The notes beneath the pieces are model-generated. The model worked only from the letters and a program-made list of their open reading frames with translations, was not told where the DNA came from and did not search any database. The position numbers were made by a program, and so were the translations under genes. Shown piece after piece: positions 1 through 8,388 of a stretch of DNA of 64,000 bases (position 1 is its first letter; each line of letters begins with the position of its first letter). Source of the DNA: Bacteroidales bacterium (GTDB lineage: Bacteria; Bacteroidota; Bacteroidia; Bacteroidales; VadinHA17); contig JAGGWN010000123.1 of assembly GCA_021157415.1 (NCBI GenBank), positions 20,006 through 84,005 of the forward strand, in the 5' to 3' direction.

Positions 1-1
1 C

Positions 2-778
2 TCCAACGGAAACAATCTGGGGGCCCGATATGCTACAGGGGAATATTTATTGTTCCTCAATCCCGATACGATTGTAACAACGGAACCTCTTCTTTCGATG
101 CTCTATCTGGCTGAACAGAATCCCGGATATTTTATCGTCTCATCACAACAGATAAATCCGGCGGGCAGAAAAGAAAATCCTTTTAATGTTTTCCCCTCTT
201 TCTGGACGATTAACAATATCATAAAGATTTTTTATCTTCTTTTTACCGGAAAGGTCATGCGTCGGTTATGTAATGAACATGCAATGATTTTCCCGGACTG
301 GGTTTCCGGATCGGTAATTATGATGCGACGGAAAGTTTTTCAACGACTGGGGGGTTGGGATGAAGACTTTTGGCTGTACAGCGAAGATGTGGATTTATGC
401 AAACGTGCCAGGGATGCCGGGGGTGTGGTAGCTCTGCAATGCTCTCCTCCCATCACACACAAGCATGGCGGAACCACGAGAAGCAACATCCGGCTGTCAG
501 CCTTCTTTAAAGCCCATGTAATCATTTCAACACATATTTATTTCAGGAAACATTCTTCGGGCAAACGCCATTTCCTTTTACAAGCCTTCCTGGTAATCAA
601 TACCATGATACTGAAGAATTTTCTCCCTGCATTGCTGGGAATGATTTTTTTCCCCTTTAACTTTACCCGGCAATATCTTTTTATTTATTTTTATCTGTTG
701 AAGTATTATTCCCGTTCTCTGAAAAACAGATCCTGGTTTTTAGATCCGAAACATATTGTATTGCCTGAAAAAAAATAA
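2..778 (+). CDS. Family 2 glycosyltransferase, 5'-truncated by window edge
   Basis: Frame open from base 2 (SNGNNLGARYATGEYLLFLNPDTIV...), GT2 'NxGxxxARxxAxGEYLLFLNPD' motif; listed ORF start at 50 is internal. Confidence 0.85.
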   Translation, partial: SNGNNLGARYATGEYLLFLNPDTIVTTEPLLSMLYLAEQNPGYFIVSSQQINPAGRKENPFNVFPSFWTINNIIKIFYLLFTGKVMRRLCNEHAMIFPDWVSGSVIMMRRKVFQRLGGWDEDFWLYSEDVDLCKRARDAGGVVALQCSPPITHKHGGTTRSNIRLSAFFKAHVIISTHIYFRKHSSGKRHFLLQAFLVINTMILKNFLPALLGMIFFPFNFTRQYLFIYFYLLKYYSRSLKNRSWFLDPKHIVLPEKK

Positions 779-790
779 CCTGATCAACAG

Positions 791-1687
791 ATGTCCTTGA
801 TAAAATCTTCCGGAAACAGAGCGGTCTTTTTATATCGCTGTCATAATTACAACAAAATCATCAGGGAGTGTTATGACAACTTTATGCAGGCATTGAACGA
901 TTTTCAGAAAACATACAAAGACCGTCTTTCCGTTGAACTTTTTATCATAGGGGACCATCTCCACCCTGAGATGAGAAACATGATACTCAGAGATCATGCA
1001 GATCACAGTAAATATGAATTCAGCTCCACACTGAAAGAAACAAACAGCCAGGAACAGAAAGAATATCTTGTCTCTGGTGCGGCATGTACCCCCCAGCATT
1101 ATACCCTGTATATCACATCAATGAACATTTGTAAAAACCTCGGGTTAAAAAATGAAGATGTGGTTTTCTTTGTTGAGGATGATTACAAATTTAAACCCGG
1201 AGCCTTGTCTCTTTGTTACCGGTTTGCCCGGAAATACAAAAATGATTTCGTTTCTCCTTTTGATCACCCCGACCGGTATGCCGCAAAATATAAAAACATG
1301 GAAGACCAAGCCCGTGAACTTTACCTCCGGGACAAAAAATTCAAGTTTCATAAAAAAGGCAAAGGGAAAAATACGGATCTGATCCGGCAGGGTTATATCA
1401 ATTACAAGCTGGAGCTTGTCTGGGAATTCAATCATCACTGGAGAACGGCCATTTCTTCCTGTCATACTTTTCTGGGGACCTTCCGTGCACTTAAACAATC
1501 GGAGCCGTACATTTATAATGCCGACATTCAACGGACAGATCATGTCATGTGGACGCATGTGTGGGCTGCCGGGAAAAGCAAACTGTGGACGCCGGTACCG
1601 GGCCTGGCCCGCCATGTAGGACACAAAGCCAAAACAAAGTTACTGGAAGACGGGGATTATGATGTAAACATCGGGAAGAACTCCTGA
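791..1687 (+). CDS. Uncharacterised glycosyltransferase-like protein of a polysaccharide cluster
   Basis: Long ORF directly after GT2; 'VVFFVEDDYKFKPGAL' resembles a GT-A DxD-type region. Confidence 0.55.
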   Translation: MSLIKSSGNRAVFLYRCHNYNKIIRECYDNFMQALNDFQKTYKDRLSVELFIIGDHLHPEMRNMILRDHADHSKYEFSSTLKETNSQEQKEYLVSGAACTPQHYTLYITSMNICKNLGLKNEDVVFFVEDDYKFKPGALSLCYRFARKYKNDFVSPFDHPDRYAAKYKNMEDQARELYLRDKKFKFHKKGKGKNTDLIRQGYINYKLELVWEFNHHWRTAISSCHTFLGTFRALKQSEPYIYNADIQRTDHVMWTHVWAAGKSKLWTPVPGLARHVGHKAKTKLLEDGDYDVNIGKNS

Positions 1688-1692
1688 GACTG

Positions 1693-1858
1693 ATTATTTA
1701 TCCCCATTCCGCAATAAAAAACCCAAAACAGTGAGTTTCTAAGTCAGCATTGCTTTCGCGTAGCTTGAGCGGAGCAAAGGAGTTACCCGGGATGGCCTAC
1801 GATCTGTGACTAAAAGATTTTTTCGAAATCTCTGTTGCGCAAACCGGGTTTATCCCTT
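1693..1858 (+). repeat. Dispersed intergenic repeat, copy A
   Basis: About 80-85% identical by eye to the reverse complement of 35852-36074, lacking a 55-nt internal segment. Confidence 0.85.
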
Positions 1859-1946
1859 CAAATATTCCCTTCAAATCTGTAACCGATTACTCACAGTATA
1901 ACTGGTCGTTAGCTCGCTGTGCCCGGCTCACTCTTTCATGATTTTT

Positions 1947-2711
1947 TTACCGTTCTTTATCCGGTATCTTGGATTTTCTTGTACCGAGGTGTTTCAGATA
2001 ACTCTGACCTGCGTTCAGATAACAGACCCGAAAGCCTTCCGCTCCGTCCAGAAAACCAAGACGAAAAAAATAATTCCATGTAAAACCCCAAAGAAAACTA
2101 GCATATATACGTAACCAGGTTGATTTACCTCGTATCTTCAACAATTCCCTCGCACTAATCGCCGCAAATTTTTTAATTTTTTCCTTATGATCTTCCTCGG
2201 TATCCTGGGCATAGTGTAAAAGATCTCCTTTCAGGTAGCCCTTCTTTGCTCCCGACTGCAATTGTAAAGAATCATGCGGATTGATCCCTCCCCAAAAAGC
2301 TTTTCGTCGGTCGGCCAGCCGTAATTTCCGGTCCGGATAAACGCCGGAGTGATGGAGCCATCTTCCATAAAAATTATTCAGCCGGTTAAAATAATACCCG
2401 TCCTTATCCCATTTCTCCTTCACATTCAGAATGGATTTCTTTAGCTCTTCCGACAAGAGCTCATCTCCATCCAGAGAAAGGATGTAATCATATTTTGTCT
2501 GAGCCATGGCCCAGTTTTTTTGCTCTATGTAACCTTCAAAATCATGCAAAATCACGCGGCACCCGTAATTTTCACATATCTCCCGCGTTCTATCCGTTGA
2601 TCCGGAATCCACCACGACAATCTCATCTGCCACTTCTTGCAGCGATTCCAGGCATAGGCCGATGTATTTTTCTTCGTTGTATGTGATAATTACTGCAGAG
2701 ATGCAGAGCAT
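1947..2711 (-). CDS. Family 2 glycosyltransferase, WaaE/KdtX-like
   Basis: SAVIITYNEEKYIGLCLESLQEVADEIVVVDSGSTDRTREIC...LSLDGDE motifs. Confidence 0.88.
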   Translation of the reverse strand: MLCISAVIITYNEEKYIGLCLESLQEVADEIVVVDSGSTDRTREICENYGCRVILHDFEGYIEQKNWAMAQTKYDYILSLDGDELLSEELKKSILNVKEKWDKDGYYFNRLNNFYGRWLHHSGVYPDRKLRLADRRKAFWGGINPHDSLQLQSGAKKGYLKGDLLHYAQDTEEDHKEKIKKFAAISARELLKIRGKSTWLRIYASFLWGFTWNYFFRLGFLDGAEGFRVCYLNAGQSYLKHLGTRKSKIPDKER

Positions 2712-2812
2712 AAAATTTACTTTATTATTGAATAACTCTTTTTAGGGGAAAAATATTTTATCCTAACACAAAAAGGATGATTATTATTCAGAACAGTCCG
2801 GGGAAGTATTTT

Positions 2813-3634
2813 CTATCCGGCCGATACGCCGTACTCGCGCAAAGCATCATTCAGGGATGTCTTCAGGTTGGTTGACTCTTTTCTTTTCCCGATGATCAGT
2901 GCACAGGCCACCTGATAATTACCTGCCGGGAATGATTTGGTATAACTGCCGGGGATTACCACCGACCGGGGAGGAACCATGCCCCGGTATTCCACTGGTT
3001 TTTTTTCGGTAACATCAATGATACGGGTAGATTGCGTCAGTACCACGTTTGCTCCCAGAACCGCTTCTCTGCATACCCTGACACCCTCCACCACTATGCT
3101 GCGGGAGCCAATAAAACAACCGTCTTCTATGACCACCGGCGCTGCCTGTACCGGTTCCAGTACCCCACCAATGCCCGCACCTCCGCTAAGATGAACGTTT
3201 TTCCCTACCTGTGCACAGGATCCCACTGTAGCCCACGTGTCTACCATGGTCCCGGCATCTACATAAGCACCTATGTTTACATAAGAAGGCATCATGATCA
3301 CTCCGGGTGCCAGATAAGATCCGTACCGCGCAAGGGCATGAGGGACCACCCGCACCCCTTTTTCCTTATAACCGGATTTCAAAGGAATTTTATCATGATA
3401 TTCAAACGGTGGAACTTCAATGATCTCCATCTGCCGGAGTAGGAAGTAGAGGATCACCGCCTTTTTGATCCATTCATTTACTTTCCAGTCTTCGCCTGAA
3501 GGCTCGGCCACCCGAAGAAGCCCCTTATCCAAACGGTCTATCGTTTCAAAAACAGCATCCCTGACCGGTTTTTCTTTCAAAAGGGTTCGATTCTCCCATG
3601 CTTCTTCAATAACACGTTGAAATGACATACTCAT
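2813..3634 (-). CDS. dapD: 2,3,4,5-tetrahydropyridine-2,6-dicarboxylate N-succinyltransferase
   Basis: Left-handed beta-helix hexapeptide repeats, 'MPSYVNIGAYVDAGTMVDTWATVGSCAQVGKNVHLSGGAGIGGVLEP'. Confidence 0.95.
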   Translation of the reverse strand: MSMSFQRVIEEAWENRTLLKEKPVRDAVFETIDRLDKGLLRVAEPSGEDWKVNEWIKKAVILYFLLRQMEIIEVPPFEYHDKIPLKSGYKEKGVRVVPHALARYGSYLAPGVIMMPSYVNIGAYVDAGTMVDTWATVGSCAQVGKNVHLSGGAGIGGVLEPVQAAPVVIEDGCFIGSRSIVVEGVRVCREAVLGANVVLTQSTRIIDVTEKKPVEYRGMVPPRSVVIPGSYTKSFPAGNYQVACALIIGKRKESTNLKTSLNDALREYGVSAG

Positions 3635-3761
3635 CTATTTTTTATATTTGAATCCTTAAAAATCGCATTTTTTTTTAAACCGTAAAATATGTTTATTGTT
3701 TATATGCTGTCGGACCCCATTTATGTGACCGTTTATTAAGAAACAGGAAATAAATCATTGT

Positions 3762-3792
3762 TTTGAATTGTCCTAAAAAAGCCGGACATTTG
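3762..3792 (+). promoter_or_regulatory. Candidate Bacteroidota sigma-ABfr promoter TTTG-N19-GACATTTG (one mismatch to TAnnTTTG)
   Basis: Spacing and motif match upstream of CDS at 3810; overlaps palindrome ATTTGCATGCAAAT. Confidence 0.5.
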
Positions 3793-3815
3793 CATGCAAA
3801 TATTTTCAAGTGCTT

Positions 3816-4604
3816 ATGAGAATAAAAGGTTTATTAATACTAATCATCGGGATATTCTTATTCAGACCCATGTCGCTACAGGGACAGACAGCAACTTTAT
3901 CCCTTGATTCACTGATCATCATGCAAGGTCAGTTACGTGATATGGTTTCCGGTGATCCCATCCCTTATGCACACATTATCAACTATAAATTCAACCGAGC
4001 TACCGTTTCTGACACGCTGGGATTTTTTACGATTCCCATGCATAAAACGGACACCCTTTATATTACTGCCATCGGTTTCGAAGACACCCGTTTTTCGCTG
4101 CCCGGTTTCTGGCCTTCCAACCATTATTCGGGTGTTATCTACATCAAAGAAAAGATTTACCACATTGAAGGGGTCACCGTGCACGGATTGGGGACGTATG
4201 AACAGTTCAAGCAAAAAGTTCTTTCCCTGGATCTCTCCAAAGACAAAGTCATCAAAATGCAGAATTATTATGATAAATTGCTCACCGAAGAAGCGATAAA
4301 ATACCAGAAAGTATCCACCGGATTCTCTTTTTCCCTGCGTACGCCGGAAGAACGTAGTCTCCGAAAGCTGGCTCAAGTACAGGAAGAACAAAAAAGACAG
4401 GATATCATCAGTTCCAAATTCAACAAAGCTATTATCAGCCAGCTTACCGGCTTGCAGGGGATGGAGCTGGAAAAGTTCATGCGCTACTGCCAGTTGCCCG
4501 AGGATTTTATCCTGAATGCTCCGGAATATGATATCCTGGTGCGGGTAAAAGAGTTGTACGAAAACTATAAATTGCTCCAGGACAAAGGAATTAAGTTACC
4601 ATGA
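3816..4604 (+). CDS. Carboxypeptidase-like regulatory-domain (CarboxypepD_reg-like) secreted protein
   Basis: Signal peptide then 'GQLRDMVSGDPIPYAHIINYKFNRATVSDTLGFFTIPM'; alternative in-frame start at 3810. Confidence 0.7.
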   Translation: MRIKGLLILIIGIFLFRPMSLQGQTATLSLDSLIIMQGQLRDMVSGDPIPYAHIINYKFNRATVSDTLGFFTIPMHKTDTLYITAIGFEDTRFSLPGFWPSNHYSGVIYIKEKIYHIEGVTVHGLGTYEQFKQKVLSLDLSKDKVIKMQNYYDKLLTEEAIKYQKVSTGFSFSLRTPEERSLRKLAQVQEEQKRQDIISSKFNKAIISQLTGLQGMELEKFMRYCQLPEDFILNAPEYDILVRVKELYENYKLLQDKGIKLP

Positions 4605-5545
4605 GTTCTCTCTGCTTTCAGAACATTGCAGAAGCTTCCCGGCGTATCCGTTTGCTTATTCATAAAACACCGGTGCTCACATCTATTTCCATCAACAAAA
4701 TCCTGGGTGCCGACATTTATTTCAAATGTGAGAATTTTCAGAAAGTTGGCGCTTTCAAGTTCAGGGGAGCCTCTTATGCTGTTTCGACCCTCGACCATGC
4801 ATCAAAGAAAAAAGGGGTGGCCACCCACAGTTCAGGGAATCATGCTGCGGCACTGGCTCTGGCTGCTGCAACTCACAATATTCCCTCTTACATTGTTATG
4901 CCTGAGAACGCTCCGGAAATAAAGAAACGGGCCGTAGCCGGCTATGGAGCGCATATCTGTTTTTGCACGCCTACCCTGGAAGCGAGAGAACAGACGCTGG
5001 AACAGGTTGTCAATGAGACCGGGGCTGTATTTGTCCATCCGTATGACAACGACAAGGTCATCGCCGGCCAGGGAACGGCAGCTCTGGAACTATTAGATCA
5101 GATCCCTGCTCCTGATATCGTGATAGCTCCTGTAGGTGGCGGAGGGCTGCTCAGCGGGACATCCATTACCGTAAAACATCTGTCACCCTCCACCAAAATC
5201 TTCGGGGCAGAACCTGCCGGCGCCGATGATGCTGCCCGTTCTTTTTATGCTGGAAAACTGATCCCTTCTGTGAACCCGGTCACCATCGCTGACGGTCTTT
5301 TGACATCACTGAGTGAACGAACGTTCTCTATCATCCGGAAAAATGTTAATGAGATTCTTACAGCCCGGGAAGAAACCATTATCCGGGCCATGCGCATGAT
5401 CTGGGAACGCATGAAGATCATTGTCGAACCTTCTGCGGCAGTGCCTCTTGCTGTGGTGATGGAACATTCTGAAAGGTTCAGAAACAAAACCGTGGCAATT
5501 ATCTTGTCCGGAGGAAATGCTGACCTGGATCATCTTCCGTTCTGA
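4601..5545 (+). CDS. PLP-dependent threonine/serine dehydratase (serine racemase-like)
   Basis: 'FKCENFQKVGAFKFRGA' PLP-lysine motif, 'PVGGGGLLSG', 'SGGNADLD'; overlaps preceding stop (ATGA). Confidence 0.9.
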   Translation: MSSLCFQNIAEASRRIRLLIHKTPVLTSISINKILGADIYFKCENFQKVGAFKFRGASYAVSTLDHASKKKGVATHSSGNHAAALALAAATHNIPSYIVMPENAPEIKKRAVAGYGAHICFCTPTLEAREQTLEQVVNETGAVFVHPYDNDKVIAGQGTAALELLDQIPAPDIVIAPVGGGGLLSGTSITVKHLSPSTKIFGAEPAGADDAARSFYAGKLIPSVNPVTIADGLLTSLSERTFSIIRKNVNEILTAREETIIRAMRMIWERMKIIVEPSAAVPLAVVMEHSERFRNKTVAIILSGGNADLDHLPF

Positions 5546-6639
5546 TCGGCCATTCTTTTCTTCATCATCAAGCAGGAAACCGGATAGTGGTCCGACAATC
5601 TGTTATGATAGGTTTTATATTGCACTGCTTTCCAACGCGGATCATGCAGGATATAATCTATCCGGTAAGAAGGGAAAATGCCATGATATGTTTTTCCAAG
5701 ACCCTTTCCGCTTTCCACAAAAGCATCTTTTAACCCGGCAGATAAAACATGATAGGTATAAGACACCGGTGTGTCATTGAAGTCTCCGCATATTACTAAC
5801 GGATAAGGAGACTTTTCGATATGTTGTTTCAGCATCTTAGCCTGTCTTGCCCTTTTCATAAAAGCACCCCTGAGATGCAAAGAGATATCCTTAACCTCCC
5901 GCAAGGCTTCCCCCTCTTCATTAAGATTATTTAAGGGAGTCTTTTGTTTGTTCAGGTTGGTCGATTGCAGATGATTATTGAAAAGCCGCAAGGTATCGTT
6001 TCCCATGATAACATCACACTGCTGGCTTTGGTTTGAAGACTCATCAAAACGAATATTTTTTTTATGCTTTAATGGAAAACGGCTAAAAACTGCCAGCCCG
6101 TAATGAGAACGACTATGATATTGTTGAATATATGATATATAATGATACGGGTAATTCAGTTCATTTACGATTTTCTGCTCGGGAAAACGTTTCTCATCCG
6201 TGTAAAATTCCTGCAGGCACAGGATATCCGGTTTGATTTTTTTTAAAAACCGAATAATTTGTTCGTCTTTTCCAACATTAGCAGACCAGGCATTGACATT
6301 AAATGAACGAACATTAAAGGTGGTTAGTGTAAACCCAGTGTCCTGGCTTATTTTCTCCCTGTCTCTTTTATTTTTTACCGGAAGTCTGTAATAGTGCCTG
6401 ACATTATTCCATCCCAGTAACATCACGAGTAAAATAACTACACTTATCTTCTTCAAGCGCAAGAGCCAATACACAAAAAGGATTAAGTTGACCATAAAAA
6501 GATAAGGAAAAGCCAATCCGAAAAAAGCAGGAATCCACAATTTATCAGGAGGGATCCAGACCGACATATATGAAATAAGTAAGGCCCCCGACAACGCATA
6601 CGTCACACCCAGTAATAAATATTTAATGGTCCGTGCCAA
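5530..6639 (-). CDS. Endonuclease/exonuclease/phosphatase family membrane protein
   Basis: N-terminal TM segments, 'DILCLQEFY', 'VICGDFNDTPVSYTY', 'RIDYILHD..SDHYPV'. Confidence 0.85.
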   Translation of the reverse strand: MARTIKYLLLGVTYALSGALLISYMSVWIPPDKLWIPAFFGLAFPYLFMVNLILFVYWLLRLKKISVVILLVMLLGWNNVRHYYRLPVKNKRDREKISQDTGFTLTTFNVRSFNVNAWSANVGKDEQIIRFLKKIKPDILCLQEFYTDEKRFPEQKIVNELNYPYHYISYIQQYHSRSHYGLAVFSRFPLKHKKNIRFDESSNQSQQCDVIMGNDTLRLFNNHLQSTNLNKQKTPLNNLNEEGEALREVKDISLHLRGAFMKRARQAKMLKQHIEKSPYPLVICGDFNDTPVSYTYHVLSAGLKDAFVESGKGLGKTYHGIFPSYRIDYILHDPRWKAVQYKTYHNRLSDHYPVSCLMMKKRMADQNGR

Positions 6640-6649
6640 TAGTTCAGGA

Positions 6650-7537
6650 TTAATGTTTATTACTCATTCTGAAAAGCGTCTCTTTTTCCTTTTTTGTCAG
6701 GCTGTCATAGCCACCCTTGGATATTTTATCCAAAATTCTGTCTATTTCCTTTTGTTCTTCTGCTTTTTGACGATTGTATTCAAAATCATCTGCCGGTTTA
6801 CGGTATTTGACATGCAATTTTTTCTTCCGTGGTTTAAACCAGGAGAAGAACGTGTCGAGCCTTTGGTTAAACGACCGGGTCATGTCTTTTCCACGGCGAT
6901 ACTGAACCGTAAAGAAATAACCATAAAGTGCCCCTCCCAGGTGTGCCAGCTTTCCTCCTGTGTTTGTAGGAAAATCTACCAGTGTGGTCAAAATAAAAGC
7001 GACAAGAGCCACCCATTTGATCTTGACAGGGCCAATCAGAAAAATATAAACGGTATAATCAGGCACATAAACAGCCGTAGCAACAATAATGGCCATGATA
7101 GAAGCAGAGGCACCGATAGCCATGGAATAGGGCAGAACCTGGTGAAATGCCGGAAAAAGGTTGAAGACAAGAATATACAACAGAGCCCCGCTCAATCCTC
7201 CCAGAAGATATACTCCGACCAGTTTTTTAGGATCAAAATATTGAAGAAAGATAATGCCAAACCAGTAAAGCCACAGCAGGTTAAAAAGAATATGCAAGAA
7301 ACCCTGATGTGTAAACATATAGGTAAACACGGTCCATGGATGGGTAAGCAATGAGGGAAGATATGCCGGTACGGCCAGCCACACCAGGATTTTCCCCGAA
7401 GGATCAGGTACTGAAAAAAGGAACAGAAGGATATAGGTTATACTCACCACAAGCCATACCCCCACATTGATATAAATCAATTTGATGAGGGCCGAGCCTT
7501 CTTTAAACGAATCCTTAATTCCTTCCCATACAGTCAT
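6650..7537 (-). CDS. Rhomboid family intramembrane serine protease
   Basis: GASAS serine motif, 'LAHLGGALYGYFF' His motif, multiple TM segments. Confidence 0.85.
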   Translation of the reverse strand: MTVWEGIKDSFKEGSALIKLIYINVGVWLVVSITYILLFLFSVPDPSGKILVWLAVPAYLPSLLTHPWTVFTYMFTHQGFLHILFNLLWLYWFGIIFLQYFDPKKLVGVYLLGGLSGALLYILVFNLFPAFHQVLPYSMAIGASASIMAIIVATAVYVPDYTVYIFLIGPVKIKWVALVAFILTTLVDFPTNTGGKLAHLGGALYGYFFTVQYRRGKDMTRSFNQRLDTFFSWFKPRKKKLHVKYRKPADDFEYNRQKAEEQKEIDRILDKISKGGYDSLTKKEKETLFRMSNKH

Positions 7538-7541
7538 CCGC

Positions 7542-8288
7542 TCAATAAAAATAAGTTCTTTTTTTATTCCAGTATTTCACCATAATATAACCAAAAAGCA
7601 TGCCACCCAGGTGGGCCACATGGGCAATATTACTTCCCGGCTGGGCGAGAGCCAGATACAGTTCAAGGGCACCATAACCTATAACGAAATATTTGGCTTT
7701 GATGGGTATGGGTGGAAACAAAAGCATCAGCTGCGTATTCGGGAAGAGCATACCAAAACCCAATAACACGCCGAAAACAGCGCCGGAGGCACCGACGACC
7801 GGAGTATTAAGCAACAAATTAAGCTTCGCCATGTAAGGATTTGTAAAATTCTGTAGATGATTCAAAATATCGGCACCTTTTTCAAAAACAAGCTGGGTTT
7901 CCTGGGCAGACATATGCGTTAGCAGTGTTCTGTATTCCAGCCAATGCACCAGCGTATAAAAGCCGGCAGCTCCCATTCCCGTCACAAAATAAAAGATAAA
8001 AAACCTCTTTCCACCCCATACGTTTTCCAGCACCCGGCCAAACATCCAGAAAGCAAACATATTAAAAAACAGGTGGGCCAGCCCGGCATGCATGAACAAG
8101 TGTGTGACAAACTGATAAGGACGAAAATATTCGGACTTCGGATAATACAATGCCAGCCAGCGGGTCAGGTCTATCCCGAAACTTTGCTGCACCACCAGGG
8201 TGATGAGCCACATCAGGGAAGTGATAATAATAATATTTTTTACTACCGGCGGGAAATTGGCATTGGCCGGTCTTTGATATCCATTCAT
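7542..8288 (-). CDS. Rhomboid family intramembrane serine protease (second tandem copy)
   Basis: 'GASGAVFGVLLGFGMLF' and 'NIAHVAHLGGMLFGY' motifs. Confidence 0.88.
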   Translation of the reverse strand: MNGYQRPANANFPPVVKNIIIITSLMWLITLVVQQSFGIDLTRWLALYYPKSEYFRPYQFVTHLFMHAGLAHLFFNMFAFWMFGRVLENVWGGKRFFIFYFVTGMGAAGFYTLVHWLEYRTLLTHMSAQETQLVFEKGADILNHLQNFTNPYMAKLNLLLNTPVVGASGAVFGVLLGFGMLFPNTQLMLLFPPIPIKAKYFVIGYGALELYLALAQPGSNIAHVAHLGGMLFGYIMVKYWNKKRTYFY

Positions 8289-8388
8289 AGTTGTTTCAAT
8301 GTTTCCTGCTTTCTTACAATCGGTACGCCAAAGTTATAAAAAGCCCCGGATAAAGAAAGAAACACGACATAATGTCACGATTGTGCTT

